This document shows positions 36,896 through 45,648 of a DNA stretch of 64,000 nucleotides, piece by piece. The translations under genes were made by a program, and so were the position numbers. The stretch's first letter is position 1; each line of letters begins with the position of its first letter. The notes below the pieces were generated by a model. It made no database searches. It was given only the letters and a program-made list of their open reading frames with translations, and had not been told where the DNA came from. The DNA comes from Vibrio kanaloae (GTDB lineage: Bacteria; Pseudomonadota; Gammaproteobacteria; Enterobacterales; Vibrionaceae): NCBI RefSeq assembly GCF_024347535.1, contig NZ_AP025498.1, positions 930,001 to 994,000 of the forward strand, written 5' to 3'.

Positions 36896-37354
36896 ATGGA
36901 TAGAATTGATAGACATCTTCTTGAGTTGTTACAAATAGATGGCAGGTTAACCACGGCGGAGCTCGCTGATGAAGTGGGTTTATCACCTTCACCGTGTGCA
37001 AGGCGTATCAAAAGGCTCGAAGAAAAAGGGATTATTGACGGTTATCGTGTGAGTTTGTCTCGAGAGCAAGTTGGTATAGCAATGAGTGTGTTTGTTGAAG
37101 TGAGCTTAAACAACCACCAAGAAGTGTCTATCGATAAGTTTGAAAGTGCAATTGTCGAGATGGAAGAGGTCATCAGTTGCCACGTTGTATCTGGGGCTTA
37201 TGATTATCTGTTAGAAGTGGTTAACCCAAACTTGATGGCCTACGAGGCATTTACAAGAAAGCTCCAAAGGCTCTCTAACGTCAAAGACATCCACACTCAC
37301 CTTGCGATAAGACAAGTGAAAGGTAACGCGCCGCTACCGGTTTATACCGACTAA
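36896..37354 (+). CDS. Lrp/AsnC-family transcriptional regulator
   Basis: 152 residues: N-terminal winged helix (DRIDRHLLELLQIDGRLTTAELADEVGLSPSPCARRIKRLEEKGII) and C-terminal RAM domain (VFVEVSLNNHQEVSIDKF..AIVEMEEVISCHVVSGAYDYLLEVV). Lrp proteins bind an amino acid and control a nearby gene. It is divergent from the EamA exporter 62 bases away, so it most likely regulates that gene in response to its substrate (inference). Confidence 0.92.
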   Translation: MDRIDRHLLELLQIDGRLTTAELADEVGLSPSPCARRIKRLEEKGIIDGYRVSLSREQVGIAMSVFVEVSLNNHQEVSIDKFESAIVEMEEVISCHVVSGAYDYLLEVVNPNLMAYEAFTRKLQRLSNVKDIHTHLAIRQVKGNAPLPVYTD

Positions 37355-37472
37355 GCTGTAGGTAAAGGGATACGTTATGTGATGAAATGAGCAGAAAAGG
37401 TAATTATTCCTGATAGGAATCGCGGGAGCAATTAATGATTGTCTATTAAATTGCAGATACGCAACAATAAAA

Positions 37473-37500
37473 ACGGAGCAACTCGTGAAAGGTACTCCGT
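37473..37500 (-). terminator. Rho-independent terminator after the 80-residue gene
   Basis: ACGGAG / CTCCGT outer stem with a 16-base interior. On the minus strand TTTTTATTG follows. Confidence 0.65.
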
Positions 37501-37518
37501 ACATGATAGGTGCAAAAC

Positions 37519-37761
37519 TTAGTGATACTTAAAGTGAGAGATTGAACAATCCCCAGTTTGTGCATTAATTCTGAATGAAAAAGCATGTGAATGATAATCC
37601 ACACCATCATTCCAAATTGTTTCTCCAAATATCTTACATAGCTCTAGCTCACTGACTGAACCGAACTCTTCCATGTGTTTAGCTACAGATAAAAGTTTAC
37701 CTCTTACCTCTGCAGTCCATTCCGTGTTACTCAAGCAGTTGAAAGCCATAGTCTTTTGCAT
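37519..37761 (-). CDS. Hypothetical small protein
   Basis: 80 residues with no signal or membrane segment. Contains MEEFGSVSELELCKIFGETIWNDGVDYHSHAF and a C-terminal NAQTGDCSISHFKYH; I do not recognise it. Translation is supported by AGG upstream of the ATG at 37761 and by a terminator-like hairpin just past its stop. It may be an isolated gene of recent origin or a decayed remnant. Confidence 0.5.
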   Translation of the reverse strand: MQKTMAFNCLSNTEWTAEVRGKLLSVAKHMEEFGSVSELELCKIFGETIWNDGVDYHSHAFSFRINAQTGDCSISHFKYH

Positions 37762-38030
37762 ATTACCTAGCCAAAATGTGTCTTGTTATTAAGCTATATG
37801 AATATTCATGATAACAATTTTCTGGCATTTGTAAATCTATTTTGTGATGAATATCTCATATAGCCACCTGAATTGGTTGGAAATTAAGCTTTCTTGTTGG
37901 TATTTGACACATTAACTTTACAAGTTATTGATAAAGCTTTGATTAGCGAACTATTTGATTATTCTTAATGGAACGTAGCTATCTATTCAAGTTAATTCCG
38001 TCAAAGAGCAGAGAAAGTCGAGTGTGGGTT
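37762..38030. other. AT-rich intergenic region
   Basis: About 270 bases without a supportable gene. It lies upstream of the minus-strand gene at 37519 and downstream of the minus-strand gene at 38031. No clear operator or terminator noticed. Confidence 0.5.
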
Positions 38031-38606
38031 TTAGTTTTGGACGTCTTTTATAGGCGCTGTTGTACGGCGTGCTTTATCTATTATGGCGGCTTCTTGACGA
38101 TACTTTGATGACAGCTGACGAAACTTTTCGCTGAGTGTATGGAGATCTTGGGAAAGCGATTGCGAACTTACCACGTGCACCTGCGCGCTTTCTGATTGGC
38201 TTGGTAGCTTTGCCGTTGCACAGTGTTTAGCGACAGCTTGCCATGAATCGCTGAGAAACTGAGCCCCTTCGAGTTCTGTAGACACCACGTATGCCTGCTT
38301 TAACAAAACCTCAGAGATATCATAAGCGGTATTCATATGATTCTTGAGCTGTACATTAAATCTTGGTTCATACTTTACCCAAAGTTCAATGATCTGTGTT
38401 TCAGTGAAATGTTTAGAGAGAAGGGTTTGGGATTCATAAGTTGAAAGAACTCGGTTGAATTCTTTGGTGTATTGGTTATAGCGACTTTCGAATGCGAGCT
38501 GGCGATCCAACAGTGTTTGCCAGTTTTCACGATTACAATGGTTTGCGAACGAGACATTCGCACTCCAAGCTACACTCATAATCATAACCTTCACATAAAA
38601 ACGCAT
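38031..38606 (-). CDS. Secreted or periplasmic hypothetical protein, helical
   Basis: 191 residues starting MRFYVKVMIMSVAWSANVSFA, a Sec signal peptide cleaved near residue 21. AGAGGA just before the start supports it. The mature part is alpha-helical and rich in Gln/Glu/Ser, with two Cys (NHCNREN and KHCATAK) that may pair. Coiled-coil-like C-terminus: LSQDLHTLSEKFRQLSSKYRQEAAIID. No family recognised. Divergent from the next gene, with about 105 bases between. Confidence 0.65.
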   Translation of the reverse strand: MRFYVKVMIMSVAWSANVSFANHCNRENWQTLLDRQLAFESRYNQYTKEFNRVLSTYESQTLLSKHFTETQIIELWVKYEPRFNVQLKNHMNTAYDISEVLLKQAYVVSTELEGAQFLSDSWQAVAKHCATAKLPSQSESAQVHVVSSQSLSQDLHTLSEKFRQLSSKYRQEAAIIDKARRTTAPIKDVQN

Positions 38607-38711
38607 GACTTTCCTCTACTTACCGTACTCTCTTTAGAGAGTATAGATGAGTGACAACATGAGTTGATGTACACTTAAAGCATACCTAAAACGGAAGAGT
38701 TGGTGGATTTG

Positions 38712-39383
38712 ATGAAAAAAGCGCTGATCGCTTTACTTGTATTGTTAGTATTGGGCGGAGGAGGAGCGGCGTACTACTTCTTTGTTATGAAAAAAGACTC
38801 AACACCAACAGAGAAAAACGAAGAATCAATTGAAGAAGTTGCTCAGCAATCTGAATCTGACTTAGAACCGCTCATGGAGCTTAAACCTGAGCCAGAACAG
38901 ACAGAGTTCTATGTTTTGGACAGAAAGCTTGAAGTGGTGGAACAGCCGGAAGTTGATGGTTTGATAACGGATTACCTCTATAAGAGCGAAAAAGTCGAAG
39001 TATTAGAGAAGCAGGGTAAATGGGCTCGTATCTCAGATTACATCGTCCTAAAAGAAGGTGGCCCTCAGACGGCAGAATGGGTCGCAATGTCTGGTTTATC
39101 TAACGATGAAGTGATTATCTCGGAAAAAGAAAACAAAGAGATATTGGACTCATACTTGGTTAAATCCGACGATCTTAAGATCCATCAAGAGAAGTTTCGT
39201 AACACAATTGCTAAGCTGCTCTCTGAAGGTGAATGTACCCCAAGTGATTTCGAAGAATTAGGCGGCTGGGTGAAGTCGGTGAAGTACAGTGGTCGAGATG
39301 TCTATTTTATCTATTGTGGCGGACTATCTCTTGAAAATAAAATTTATTTAGATGTAAATACAAATGAAATATTTACTAAGTAG
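38712..39383 (+). CDS. Membrane-anchored SH3-like domain protein
   Basis: 223 residues from the ATG at 38712; the GTG/TTG frame upstream at 38700 adds only four residues. One N-terminal helix (ALIALLVLLVLGGGGAAYYFFVM) anchors it, followed by an acidic linker (PTEKNEESIEEVAQQSESDLEP). Residues ~75-130 resemble a bacterial SH3 (FYVLDRKLEVVEQP...SEKVEVLEKQGKWARIS). A C-terminal region with two Cys (EGECTPSDF, FIYCGG) follows. SH3b domains often bind peptidoglycan or peptides. Function unknown. Confidence 0.65.
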   Translation: MKKALIALLVLLVLGGGGAAYYFFVMKKDSTPTEKNEESIEEVAQQSESDLEPLMELKPEPEQTEFYVLDRKLEVVEQPEVDGLITDYLYKSEKVEVLEKQGKWARISDYIVLKEGGPQTAEWVAMSGLSNDEVIISEKENKEILDSYLVKSDDLKIHQEKFRNTIAKLLSEGECTPSDFEELGGWVKSVKYSGRDVYFIYCGGLSLENKIYLDVNTNEIFTK

Positions 39384-39445
39384 GATCCACGCCACTATTA
39401 ATGTCGGATGTATTAATAGAAATTAACCTTTCTATTTAAAAGTTT

Positions 39446-39478
39446 AAAGCCCACTCATTAATTGAGTGGGCTTTTTAT
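39446..39478 (+). terminator. Rho-independent terminator after the SH3-like gene
   Basis: AAAGCCCACTCA / TGAGTGGGCTTT perfect stem with loop TTAAT, followed by TTATTTTAT. Confidence 0.9.
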
Positions 39479-39839
39479 TTTATATCCGTTATTGATTATT
39501 TTTACTTTCTATATTGCATTCTGGTTGAAACAAGCTTTGAGCTGTCAGTTTATCTTGGATTAACAAAGGTTTACTATCTTGATGATATAATTAAAATTAA
39601 TTAAATAACTTTAAAATCATAGAATTACCTATATTTACATATGTGTAACATTTCATATTTTTTGAGAGGTAAGTCAGATTTTTAGCTATAATATGAAAAT
39701 ATTTTATATTTGTAATAATACTTTTTGATTTTGAGATGTAGGGTTTAATTAAAGCAAAACGTAAACTTTAATTATCAACTAAGACATTATTTTATTAACA
39801 TCATTGTTATTTAATTGCTTTTAAGGGATGGAACCATTA
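39479..39839 (+). promoter_or_regulatory. AT-rich region upstream of the PHB operon
   Basis: About 360 very AT-rich bases with no supportable gene; it probably holds the phaB promoter. Several TATAAT-like hexamers occur (for example TATAAT in 39686-39700), but none is clearly paired with a -35 element. AAGGG precedes phaB. Confidence 0.5.
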
Positions 39840-40580
39840 ATGAAAAAGCTTGCTTTAATTACAGGATCAAAAGGCGGTATCGGGTCGGCAATATCTTCGA
39901 AACTAGTCGCAGATGGATATCGTGTGATCGCGACCTATTTTACAGGGAATTATCAATGTGCAGTAGATTGGTTTAAGGAAAAACAATTTACTGAAGATCA
40001 AGTCAGATTGTTTGAATTAGATGTTACTAACACTGCTGAATGTGCATTGAGCTTAAGCAAGTTGTTGGAAGAAGAAGGCACGGTTGATGTGTTGGTAAAC
40101 AATGCTGGTATTACGCGTGACAGTGTCTTTAAAAAGATGGATGCGGAAGCTTGGAAAGATGTGATTGAGACAAACCTCAACAGCCTTTTCAATGTGACAC
40201 AGCCTTTGTTTGCACCGATGTGCGAAAAGGGTAACTGCCGAGTCATCAACATTTCTTCAGTCAATGGTCTTAAAGGTCAGTTTGGACAAACCAACTACTC
40301 GGCTGCTAAAGCCGGAATGATTGGTTTTTCGAAGGCCTTGGCTGCAGAAGGCGCTCGCAGTGGCGTAACAGTGAACGTGATTGCCCCTGGTTACACAGCA
40401 ACACCTATGGTTGAGCAAATGAAGCCTGAAATTCTTGATTCAATAAAGAAACAAATCCCAATGAAACGTTTGGCTACACCTGTTGAAATTGCGGACGCAG
40501 TGGGCTTTTTAGCGAGTGAATCTGGCGCGTACATTACAGGCGAAACATTGTCTGTGAATGGCGGCTTGTACATGCACTAA
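39840..40580 (+). CDS. phaB: Acetoacetyl-CoA reductase
   Basis: 246 residues from the ATG at 39840. A start at 39828 would abut the AAGGG ribosome site and is disfavoured. SDR fold: TGSKGGIG nucleotide-binding turn at the N-terminus, NNAG (VLVNNAGITRDSV), Ser of NISSVNG and the catalytic YSAAK, then NVIAPGYTATPM and the C-terminal SGAYITGETLSVNGG. It reduces acetoacetyl-CoA with NADPH to (R)-3-hydroxybutyryl-CoA for polyhydroxybutyrate. First gene of the pha cluster, with phaA 24 bases downstream. Confidence 0.94.
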   Translation: MKKLALITGSKGGIGSAISSKLVADGYRVIATYFTGNYQCAVDWFKEKQFTEDQVRLFELDVTNTAECALSLSKLLEEEGTVDVLVNNAGITRDSVFKKMDAEAWKDVIETNLNSLFNVTQPLFAPMCEKGNCRVINISSVNGLKGQFGQTNYSAAKAGMIGFSKALAAEGARSGVTVNVIAPGYTATPMVEQMKPEILDSIKKQIPMKRLATPVEIADAVGFLASESGAYITGETLSVNGGLYMH

Positions 40581-40603
40581 TTGGCAAAACTGAAGGGATT
40601 GGA

Positions 40604-41818
40604 ATGATGGAAAAAGTATTTATTGTTGCGGCAAAACGTACCCCAATTGGTGCATTTACCGGGTCTTTAAACAACGTATCCGCGGGTGAACTAGCTGGTG
40701 TGGCGATTAAAGGTGCGTTGGACGCAGTTGACCTACCGTTAGATGCGATTGACGAAGTGATAGTCGGCAACGTGATTTCAGCAGGGCAAGGCATGGGCGT
40801 AGCGCGCCAAGCTTCAATCTACGCAGGGCTTGCAGAGGAAATACCTGCGTATGGCGTCAACATGATCTGTGGCAGTGGCATGAAGTCAGTGATGGACGCT
40901 GCTGCACACATTAAGGCGCAAGACGCTGAAGTGGTGGTTGCGGCTGGTGTTGAAGTGATGTCCCAAATCCCTTTTGTGGTTCCGCCGAACATTCGTAACG
41001 GGCACAAAATGGGTGATATATCGATGAAAGACTTGTTGGTGGGCGATGGCTTAACGGATGCGTTTAATCATTACCATATGGGCATGACGGCTGAAAACAT
41101 TGCGAATACGTTGAACATTTCACGCCTAGCTCAAGATAACTATGCCTTAGAAAGCCAACAGAAAGCCATTGCTGCAATTGAAGCGGGTAAGTTTAACGAG
41201 CAAATCGTGCCTGTAGAAGTTAAGCAGCGCAGACAAACCGTGACTTTTGATACCGATGAGTATCCGAAGTCAGACGCGACATTCGAAGGTCTGCAAAAGC
41301 TTCGCCCAGCCTTTGACCGTGAAGGGTCTGTCACGGCGGGTAACGCTTCGGGTATCAATGATGGTGCGAGTGCAATTATCTTGGCCTCAGAGAGTGCAGT
41401 AGCAAAATACGGACTGACACCATTGGTAGAGCTAACGAGCTACGCACAGTCAGGTTTGGACCCAAAGATTATGGGTTTAGGGCCAGTAGAAGCGGTTTCT
41501 AAAGCGCTTGATAAAGCGAACCTCACTCTCGAAGAAATAGATTTGTTTGAATTGAATGAAGCGTTTGCAGCACAAGCTCTTGGCGTAATGTACCAATTGT
41601 CAGAGCAGCATGACTTACCGCTTGATGAGTTCAAGCCAAAGGTGAATGTGAATGGTGGTGCAATCGCGCTTGGCCATCCTTTAGGTGCGTCAGGCAATCG
41701 AATTATTGTTTCACTCATCCATGAAATGCTTGAACAGAAAACGACTTATGGCGTTGCTTCACTTTGTGTGGGTGGAGGAATGGGAACCGCTGTTTTGCTA
41801 AAAGGTATTGAAGGTTAG
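40604..41818 (+). CDS. phaA: Acetyl-CoA acetyltransferase (beta-ketothiolase)
   Basis: 404 residues. AAGGG lies six bases before the ATG at 40604. Thiolase signatures: N-terminal VAAKRTPIGAFTGSL, the nucleophile Cys in NMICGSGMKSV, the GHPLGASGNR segment with the catalytic His, and the second catalytic Cys in SLCVGGGMG near the end. It condenses two acetyl-CoA to acetoacetyl-CoA, the substrate for PhaB. Probably co-transcribed with phaB. Confidence 0.95.
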   Translation: MMEKVFIVAAKRTPIGAFTGSLNNVSAGELAGVAIKGALDAVDLPLDAIDEVIVGNVISAGQGMGVARQASIYAGLAEEIPAYGVNMICGSGMKSVMDAAAHIKAQDAEVVVAAGVEVMSQIPFVVPPNIRNGHKMGDISMKDLLVGDGLTDAFNHYHMGMTAENIANTLNISRLAQDNYALESQQKAIAAIEAGKFNEQIVPVEVKQRRQTVTFDTDEYPKSDATFEGLQKLRPAFDREGSVTAGNASGINDGASAIILASESAVAKYGLTPLVELTSYAQSGLDPKIMGLGPVEAVSKALDKANLTLEEIDLFELNEAFAAQALGVMYQLSEQHDLPLDEFKPKVNVNGGAIALGHPLGASGNRIIVSLIHEMLEQKTTYGVASLCVGGGMGTAVLLKGIEG

Positions 41819-41948
41819 AGCCTGATATATCGGTAGCAAGCTTAAATATCGGATCAGCTTTTCAAAGCATCGTGAGTTAATCGATGAGCGTTGGCTGAAA
41901 CGATAGTGACACAAATTTATTAAACTATGTATTCATCAGGAGTTACTT

Positions 41949-42296
41949 ATGTACACGGATATTTTCAAAACAATGACTGACCAAACTGAAAAGCAATTTG
42001 AACCGTACTTAAAGTTCAACAAGTTGGTTGCAAAGAACGTCCAAACAATGACAGAGCTGCAAATGAATGCAATGCAGACTTACACGAACATGGGTCTTGC
42101 GCAAATGAAAGCAGTGACTGAAATCAAAGACGTGGCTAGCCTAACGGCTTTCAACAGCCAGCAACTAGCAGCGCTAACTCAATTGTCTCAACAGATGATG
42201 AGTGATAGCTCAAAAATGCAAGCTGCTGCAAAAGAGTTCAAAGAAGATGTTGAAACACTAACAACTGAAAACTTGAAAACAGTTACACCTGCATAA
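41949..42296 (+). CDS. phaP: Phasin
   Basis: 115 residues of amphipathic helix, the hallmark of PHA granule-coating phasins: VAKNVQTMTELQMNAMQTYTNMGLAQMKAVTEIKDVASLTAFNSQQLAALTQLSQQMM followed by a Glu/Lys-rich tail. It coats the granule surface and controls size. The usual Vibrio order is phaB-phaA-phaP-phaC. GGAG before the ATG marks the start. The gap of 130 bases after phaA may hold a separate promoter. Confidence 0.9.
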   Translation: MYTDIFKTMTDQTEKQFEPYLKFNKLVAKNVQTMTELQMNAMQTYTNMGLAQMKAVTEIKDVASLTAFNSQQLAALTQLSQQMMSDSSKMQAAAKEFKEDVETLTTENLKTVTPA

Positions 42297-42371
42297 ATTT
42301 AATCGCCATCGAGTTAGCGCAGTGTTTACTGTGAGGTTCGGTGGCGATTTTCCGATTATTGGAGCCATGTT

Positions 42372-44183
42372 ATGTTTCAACACTTCTTTTCGGACTACCT
42401 TGTTAAACTTCAACAAACGAACCAGCAATGGTGGGAAAGCTTTGAACAAAACAAGGAAGCCGCGCAATCTCCCCTAAACCAAGCGATGCAAGAATTGAAC
42501 TTTGATGATGCATCAAAAATCTTCGAGCAAGCCGCCAACCAACCTGCCGTTCTACTTCAGTTACAATCTCAATGGTGGGAACAGCAACTTAAGATCTGGC
42601 AGAATGCCGCGCTGATGGGCAACACCGAGAGTGTGATAGCCGAAGATCGTAGCGACAAGCGCTTTATTGACGAGGCGTGGAAAAACGACCCGTTCTACAG
42701 CTTTATTAAGCAATCCTATTTGTTATTCAGCAAAAGCTACATCGATACCATCAACTCGATCGAAGGTATTGACGAAAAAACCAAAGAACGAGTGGCGTTC
42801 TTTTCTCGTCAGGCAATCAATGCACTTTCTCCAAGCAACTTTATTGCAACGAATCCAGAGTTGATGAAACTGACACTTGAGCGAAATGGTGAAAACCTTC
42901 TCGATGGATTAGAGCAGTTACAAGCAGACGTTGAAGCAAGCGCTGATATACTCAAGATCCGCATGACCAACAACAACGCTTTCCGATTGGGTGTAGATGT
43001 TGCGAACACCGAAGGTGATGTTGTCTTTCAAAACGAGCTGTTTGAGCTGATTCAGTACCATCCAAAGACACCGCAGGTTAACGCGACACCTTTGTTGATC
43101 GTTCCGCCGTTCATCAATAAGTACTACATTCTAGACCTTCGTGAGAAGAACTCATTGGTGCGCTGGTTACTTGAGCAAGGGCATAGCGTATTCATGATGT
43201 CTTGGCGTAACCCAGGTGAAGCGCAGAAAGACACTGAGTTTGGTGACTATGTCACGGAAGGCGTGGTTAAAGCCGTTGCTGCAATTGAAGACATCACGGG
43301 TAAAGAGCAAATCAACGCGGCAGGTTACTGTATTGGCGGCACGGTGTTGGCTTCGACGGTGGCTTACTACGCTGCGAAGCGCATGAAAAAGCGCATTAAA
43401 ACCGCGACTTTCTTTACCACCTTGTTGGATTTCTCTCAGCCGGGAGAGGTGGGCGCGTACATCAACGAAACGATCATTAACGCGATCGAGAAACAGAACG
43501 ACGCGAAAGGCTATATGGATGGTCGTTCACTGAGCGTGACGTTCAGTTTGCTTCGTGAAAACAGTCTGTACTGGAACTACTACATTGATAACTACCTCAA
43601 AGGCAGCAGCCCGATGGAGTTTGATCTTCTGTACTGGAACAGTGATAGCACTAACGTAGCCGCTAAATGTCATAACTTCTTGCTACGTGAGCTCTACCTT
43701 GAAAACAAACTGATTCAAGACAAAGGTGTGAAAGTGGGCGGTGTTTGGATTGATTTGAATAAGATCAAAATACCAAGCTACTTTATTTCAGCCAAAGAAG
43801 ACCATATTGCTTTGTGGCAGGGGACTTATCGCGGCGCATTGAATACTGGTGGCAACAAAACCTTTGTGTTGGGTGAGTCTGGGCATATTGCTGGTATTGT
43901 TAACCATCCAGACAAGAAGAAATATGGCTACTGGGTGAATGACAGCCTAGACGACTCTGCTGACGAGTGGCTAGCGAATGCAAGCTATAGTGAAGGCTCA
44001 TGGTGGACACATTGGGATCAGTGGTTACAAGGTTTTGAAACTGACGATAAAATCGAACCTTTCAATCAAGGCTCAGAGCTAAACCCTGTGATTGGCAAAG
44101 CGCCAGGCAACTATGTAAAACAGGTGCTGCCGATCGTCGATAAAGAACCTGCTGAGACAGAAGCTCCGGAAAGCAAAGCTTAG
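42372..44183 (+). CDS. phaC: Class I polyhydroxyalkanoate synthase
   Basis: 603 residues, class I size. The lipase-like box is G-Y-C320-I-G-G (AAGYCIGGTVLAS), where Cys replaces Ser as nucleophile. The synthase's ISAKEDHIALWQGTYRG region holds the catalytic Asp, and GESGHIAGIVN holds the catalytic His. The N-terminal ~200 residues (PHA_synth N domain) include FIDEAWKNDPFYSFIKQSYLL. It polymerises (R)-3-hydroxybutyryl-CoA to PHB on the granule. Single-subunit enzyme without PhaE or PhaR, consistent with class I. Confidence 0.96.
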   Translation: MFQHFFSDYLVKLQQTNQQWWESFEQNKEAAQSPLNQAMQELNFDDASKIFEQAANQPAVLLQLQSQWWEQQLKIWQNAALMGNTESVIAEDRSDKRFIDEAWKNDPFYSFIKQSYLLFSKSYIDTINSIEGIDEKTKERVAFFSRQAINALSPSNFIATNPELMKLTLERNGENLLDGLEQLQADVEASADILKIRMTNNNAFRLGVDVANTEGDVVFQNELFELIQYHPKTPQVNATPLLIVPPFINKYYILDLREKNSLVRWLLEQGHSVFMMSWRNPGEAQKDTEFGDYVTEGVVKAVAAIEDITGKEQINAAGYCIGGTVLASTVAYYAAKRMKKRIKTATFFTTLLDFSQPGEVGAYINETIINAIEKQNDAKGYMDGRSLSVTFSLLRENSLYWNYYIDNYLKGSSPMEFDLLYWNSDSTNVAAKCHNFLLRELYLENKLIQDKGVKVGGVWIDLNKIKIPSYFISAKEDHIALWQGTYRGALNTGGNKTFVLGESGHIAGIVNHPDKKKYGYWVNDSLDDSADEWLANASYSEGSWWTHWDQWLQGFETDDKIEPFNQGSELNPVIGKAPGNYVKQVLPIVDKEPAETEAPESKA

Positions 44184-44224
44184 GCATCGTCTTTGAATTA
44201 ACAGTAAAACAAAACACCAGGTAA

Positions 44225-44254
44225 TAAAAAAGCCACTGATTTCAGTGGCTTTTT
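44225..44254. terminator. Bidirectional terminator between pha and nap operons
   Basis: AAAAAAGCCACTGA / TCAGTGGCTTTTT with loop near TT; T runs on both strands end phaC (plus) and the nap operon (minus). Confidence 0.92.
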
Positions 44255-44307
44255 AGTGTCAACTAATCTCAAAAAACAATTGTCATAAGTTGATGTAATC
44301 TCGATTG

Positions 44308-44445
44308 TTAATCGATTTCTTTGTCTTTACCCATAGATAAAATCCAAAGAGATACGGCTGCTACACCTGCGAAGCCGCCAAGAATGATAACTGGCATAGC
44401 GCTGTAACCTAGGATATGCCAAATTACGCTTTCTAAAGTACTCAT
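44308..44445 (-). CDS. TIGR02808-type small membrane protein at the end of nap
   Basis: 45 residues, too short for most gene finders. MSTLESVIWHILGYSAMPV, then one long hydrophobic helix IILGGFAGVAAVSLWILSM, then charged GKDKEID. A strong AAGGAG lies seven bases before the ATG at 44445. It begins 11 bases after napC and is almost surely co-transcribed. The sequence is like the TIGR02808 short proteins seen in vibrios; function unknown. A NapE-like accessory role is inference. Confidence 0.8.
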   Translation of the reverse strand: MSTLESVIWHILGYSAMPVIILGGFAGVAAVSLWILSMGKDKEID

Positions 44446-44456
44446 TCAATCGCTCC

Positions 44457-45038
44457 TTATTGCCAGCCTTCAACGCCGTGCATGTCTGGTAGTTTGTGTG
44501 CAATACCTTTGTGACAGTCTACACACGTTTTTTCACCAGAAGCTAACGCAGTCGAGTGTTGTTTCGCACTACGAGGGCTCTGCTCTGAGAAGTCCATGTA
44601 ATCGAACTGGTGACAGTTACGACATTCAAGTGAATCGTTCTTCTTCAATCGAGCCCATTCGCGTTCTGCTAGGTGAGCACGACGTGCTTTGAACTTTTCT
44701 TCAGTATTGATGGTTTTCGCAATAAAGTGTGCATATAGCTCTTTAGATGCTTGAACCTTACGAACAATTTTATCTGTCCATTCATGAGGTACGTGACAGT
44801 CTGAACAGATAGCACGAACACCAGAACGGTTAGAGTAGTGAATTGTCTCTTGGATTTCAGCAACGATAGGTGCGTGACAGCCAGAACAGAACTCTTCCGT
44901 GTTGGTTGCCTCCATACCCGTGTTGAATGCACCCCAGAACAAAAGACCACCCGAGAAACCCAAGAACAAAACAACGCCAACGGCTGCTTTACTTGGTGTC
45001 GCGAGTCTTTTCCAAAACGCTTTAAGTAATTTTATCAT
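44457..45038 (-). CDS. napC: NapC, membrane tetrahaem c-type cytochrome
   Basis: 193 residues. One N-terminal helix (AAVGVVLFLGFSGGLLFWGAF) anchors it, with four CxxCH haem motifs facing the periplasm: CSGCH, CSDCH, CRNCH and CVDCH. It belongs to the NapC/NirT quinol dehydrogenases, which take electrons from menaquinol or ubiquinol and pass them to NapB. There is no NapG/NapH in this operon, so NapC must be the sole quinol entry point. Follows napB by 29 bases. Confidence 0.96.
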   Translation of the reverse strand: MIKLLKAFWKRLATPSKAAVGVVLFLGFSGGLLFWGAFNTGMEATNTEEFCSGCHAPIVAEIQETIHYSNRSGVRAICSDCHVPHEWTDKIVRKVQASKELYAHFIAKTINTEEKFKARRAHLAEREWARLKKNDSLECRNCHQFDYMDFSEQSPRSAKQHSTALASGEKTCVDCHKGIAHKLPDMHGVEGWQ

Positions 45039-45067
45039 ATATAGCCTCTCTTACAGTCCGGCTACGA

Positions 45068-45523
45068 TTAACGCAGTGAATCTACAGGTTTGAACTCGTT
45101 CTCAACTAGTGGCTTAGCATTAGCTTGAGGTACGTGACACTGTAGACAGAAGTAACGACGAGGTGATACGTCTGCAAGTACCGCATCTTCACGGTTCATG
45201 TAGTGAGTTACGCTCACTTTAGTCGCACCCATTTCTTTTGCGTTTTTCCAGCTGTGGCAAGAAAGACACTTGTTAGCGTTAAGAGAAACTTCATAGCTAC
45301 GAATAGTATGAGGCACTAGAGGTGGTTGGTATACGTAGTCACTCTCAAGTACTTGGTCACGAGGGAACTTTTTGAAATCATCTGCTGCGCGAGTTGCTTC
45401 AAGTTCACTTGCACCACGTAGAGACTCTACGCCACCAATGCCACCTGGGTTATCTAGCTCAGCTTGCGCTGCACCAGCTAGCAAAAGACCAGCTGATAGT
45501 AGGGCAGTAATCAGTTTTTTCAT
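45068..45523 (-). CDS. napB: NapB, dihaem electron-transfer subunit of nitrate reductase
   Basis: 151 residues with signal peptide MKKLITALLSAGLLLAGAAQA and two CxxCH motifs (KCLSCHSW and FCLQCHVP). The distal His ligands are probably in VPHTIRSYEV and VTHYMNRED. It forms the NapAB heterodimer in the periplasm and receives electrons from NapC. It follows napA with a 125-base gap and precedes napC. Probably part of the same operon. Confidence 0.95.
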   Translation of the reverse strand: MKKLITALLSAGLLLAGAAQAELDNPGGIGGVESLRGASELEATRAADDFKKFPRDQVLESDYVYQPPLVPHTIRSYEVSLNANKCLSCHSWKNAKEMGATKVSVTHYMNREDAVLADVSPRRYFCLQCHVPQANAKPLVENEFKPVDSLR

Positions 45524-45648
45524 GGTTAATTTCTCCGCCTAAAGGCTAATTCTTTGAGTGGACTACTTCTTTCAAAAAGTAACGAAAAAAGCAGTCGCAA
45601 TATTAAATACGTCAGATCTACGAGCTAAGTGGTAAGAACATATTGTCC

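Noticed and set aside
44669..44980. 103-codon minus-strand frame inside napC
   Set aside because: Out of frame with the tetrahaem cytochrome, whose four CxxCH motifs prove the real frame.
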